A stretch of DNA of 12,581 nt from Parachlamydiales bacterium (GTDB lineage Bacteria > Chlamydiota > Chlamydiia > Chlamydiales > SM23-39). Made by a program: the position numbers and the translations under genes. The notes beneath the pieces were generated by a model, which was not told the origin of the DNA, ran no database searches, and was given only the letters and a program-made list of their open reading frames with translations. Shown here one piece after another: positions 11,735-12,581 of this stretch (position 1 is its first letter; every line of letters starts with the position of its first letter). Location of the stretch: contig PLXF01000142.1 of assembly GCA_003151315.1 (NCBI GenBank), forward strand, positions 676 through 13,256, given 5' to 3'.

Positions 11735-12581
11735 TTCCCGAGACAAAATTTAGAAAAGATCGCGCTGAGGATCTCTTCGTTTACATTTGAGCCGATGATC
11801 ATCCCGAGTTCATTGAGGGCGTTGCGCAAATCGGAGCAGATGAGCTCGGGGGAAAGTCCTTGCCGTAGCCCCGCAATTACCTGCTCACACGAGGTGATCG
11901 CGTTTTTCAGGGCCTCATAATGGCGGTGCTGCGTGATAACAATCTCTTCTTTGCTGGGAGGCCCCTTTTTCCAGACCACTCGATCGATCGCTTCGCGCAG
12001 GGTGTCGAGCCCCTGTTTTTCTTTAGCCGAAATGTGAACGACGTTTTCCCATTCGATGGGGGCGGAAGGGGGAGCGATATCGATTTTGTTCCAAACTAGG
12101 ATTGTTTTAGCTTTAGGCGCTACAGCAAGAAGTTCATGGTCGCTAGGGGAAAGGGGGCGAGAGGCATCTAGGAGCAACAAGAGTAGATCGGCTTGCTGCA
12201 TGGCCGCTTTTGAGCGGCGGATCCCCTCTTTTTCAACGATCTCTTCCGTTTCCCGTATGCCGGCCGTGTCGACGAGCCGAAAGTGTAGACCGCAAAGGCG
12301 CAAATCATCTTCTAACAGATCTCGCGTAGTTCCGGCGATTTCTGTTACAATGGCCCGTTCTTTGCCTAAAAGGGCATTCATCAGGGACGATTTTCCCACA
12401 TTGGGAGAGCCGAGAAGGCAAAGGGTAAGCCCTTCGTGGATTGTTTTTCCTTCTTGGAAGGTCTCTTCGAGCCGCTTCATCTTTAAACAGGTGTTTTGGA
12501 GCTGCTCAGTGAGTTCTTCGAGAGTGGCAAATTCGAGCCCCTCTTCGGGAAAATCGATCCAGGCTTCTAAAATAGCGGCTG
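11731..12581 (-). CDS. mnmE: tRNA modification GTPase MnmE, C-terminal 282 residues (runs off right edge)
   Basis: With MnmG, MnmE installs the 5-carboxymethylaminomethyl group on U34 of certain tRNAs. The frame is open from the window edge, so the N-terminal folate-binding domain is missing. Visible first is the helical-domain segment EAWIDFPEEGLEFATLEEL, then the inserted G domain: G1 GSPNVGKSS including the Asn that helps bind K+, G2 AGTTRD, G3 DTAG, G4 NKID and G5 SAK. The helical domain resumes and ends in FSKFCLGK, carrying the family's C-terminal Cys-x-Gly-Lys motif. All key motifs present are intact. Its TGA overlaps the nth ATG, so the two are probably cotranscribed. The in-frame ATG at 12480 is an internal methionine, not the start. 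Confidence 0.97.
   Translation of the reverse strand, partial: AAILEAWIDFPEEGLEFATLEELTEQLQNTCLKMKRLEETFQEGKTIHEGLTLCLLGSPNVGKSSLMNALLGKERAIVTEIAGTTRDLLEDDLRLCGLHFRLVDTAGIRETEEIVEKEGIRRSKAAMQQADLLLLLLDASRPLSPSDHELLAVAPKAKTILVWNKIDIAPPSAPIEWENVVHISAKEKQGLDTLREAIDRVVWKKGPPSKEEIVITQHRHYEALKNAITSCEQVIAGLRQGLSPELICSDLRNALNELGMIIGSNVNEEILSAIFSKFCLGK

Noticed and set aside
1..12581. tRNA, rRNA, CRISPR array, transposase, integrase or riboswitch
   Set aside because: No cloverleaf, spaced direct-repeat array, DDE/recombinase motif or recognisable leader structure was seen on either strand.

Overview
The window most likely comes from a member of the Chlamydiae outside the genus Chlamydia (a Parachlamydia-, Waddlia-, Criblamydia- or Simkania-like organism). 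The phosphatidylserine decarboxylase closely resembles the chlamydial enzyme as I remember it. secA, psd, nth and mnmE are also neighbours in Chlamydia trachomatis (from memory CT697 nth, CT698 mnmE, CT699 psdD, CT701 secA). A 624-residue leucine-rich-repeat protein with F-box-like motifs is the kind of host-directed gene common in amoeba-associated chlamydiae. No tRNA, rRNA, CRISPR array or transposase gene was seen.

Layout. At the left edge is the 5' part of secA (minus strand). It is divergent from a two-gene operon: psd, overlapped by a GTG-started HI0933/BaiN-type flavoprotein. After a short gap with a possible gene remnant and a small palindromic repeat comes an envelope or secretion block: a beta-barrel outer-membrane protein (minus), divergent from a secreted choloylglycine-hydrolase-family amidase (plus), which converges on and overlaps a membrane-anchored or secreted alpha/beta hydrolase (minus). 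Next is an AT-rich 406-residue orphan protein (minus) with repeat copies on both sides, then an exported CPPC thioredoxin (plus) tail-to-tail with an M48/Ste24-type membrane protease (minus). The AT-rich LRR gene (plus) follows and converges on and overlaps nth (minus), which is translationally coupled to mnmE (minus, cut by the right edge).

How the genes work together. secA, psd, nth and mnmE are core housekeeping genes: protein export, phosphatidylethanolamine synthesis, base-excision repair and tRNA wobble modification. The roughly 8 kb between the flavoprotein gene and nth holds mostly exported, membrane or host-interaction proteins, so it looks like an accessory block that separates genes adjacent in Chlamydia. 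The orphan gene and the LRR gene are visibly more AT-rich than their neighbours.

The most unusual signal is a small intergenic palindromic repeat. Two 30-bp copies share 28 of 30 bases, and their two differences are complementary, so the inner stem is kept. A third site carries two copies head-to-head as a 76-bp imperfect inverted repeat, and a fourth is degenerate. The sites fall in four of the gaps between genes of the accessory block.
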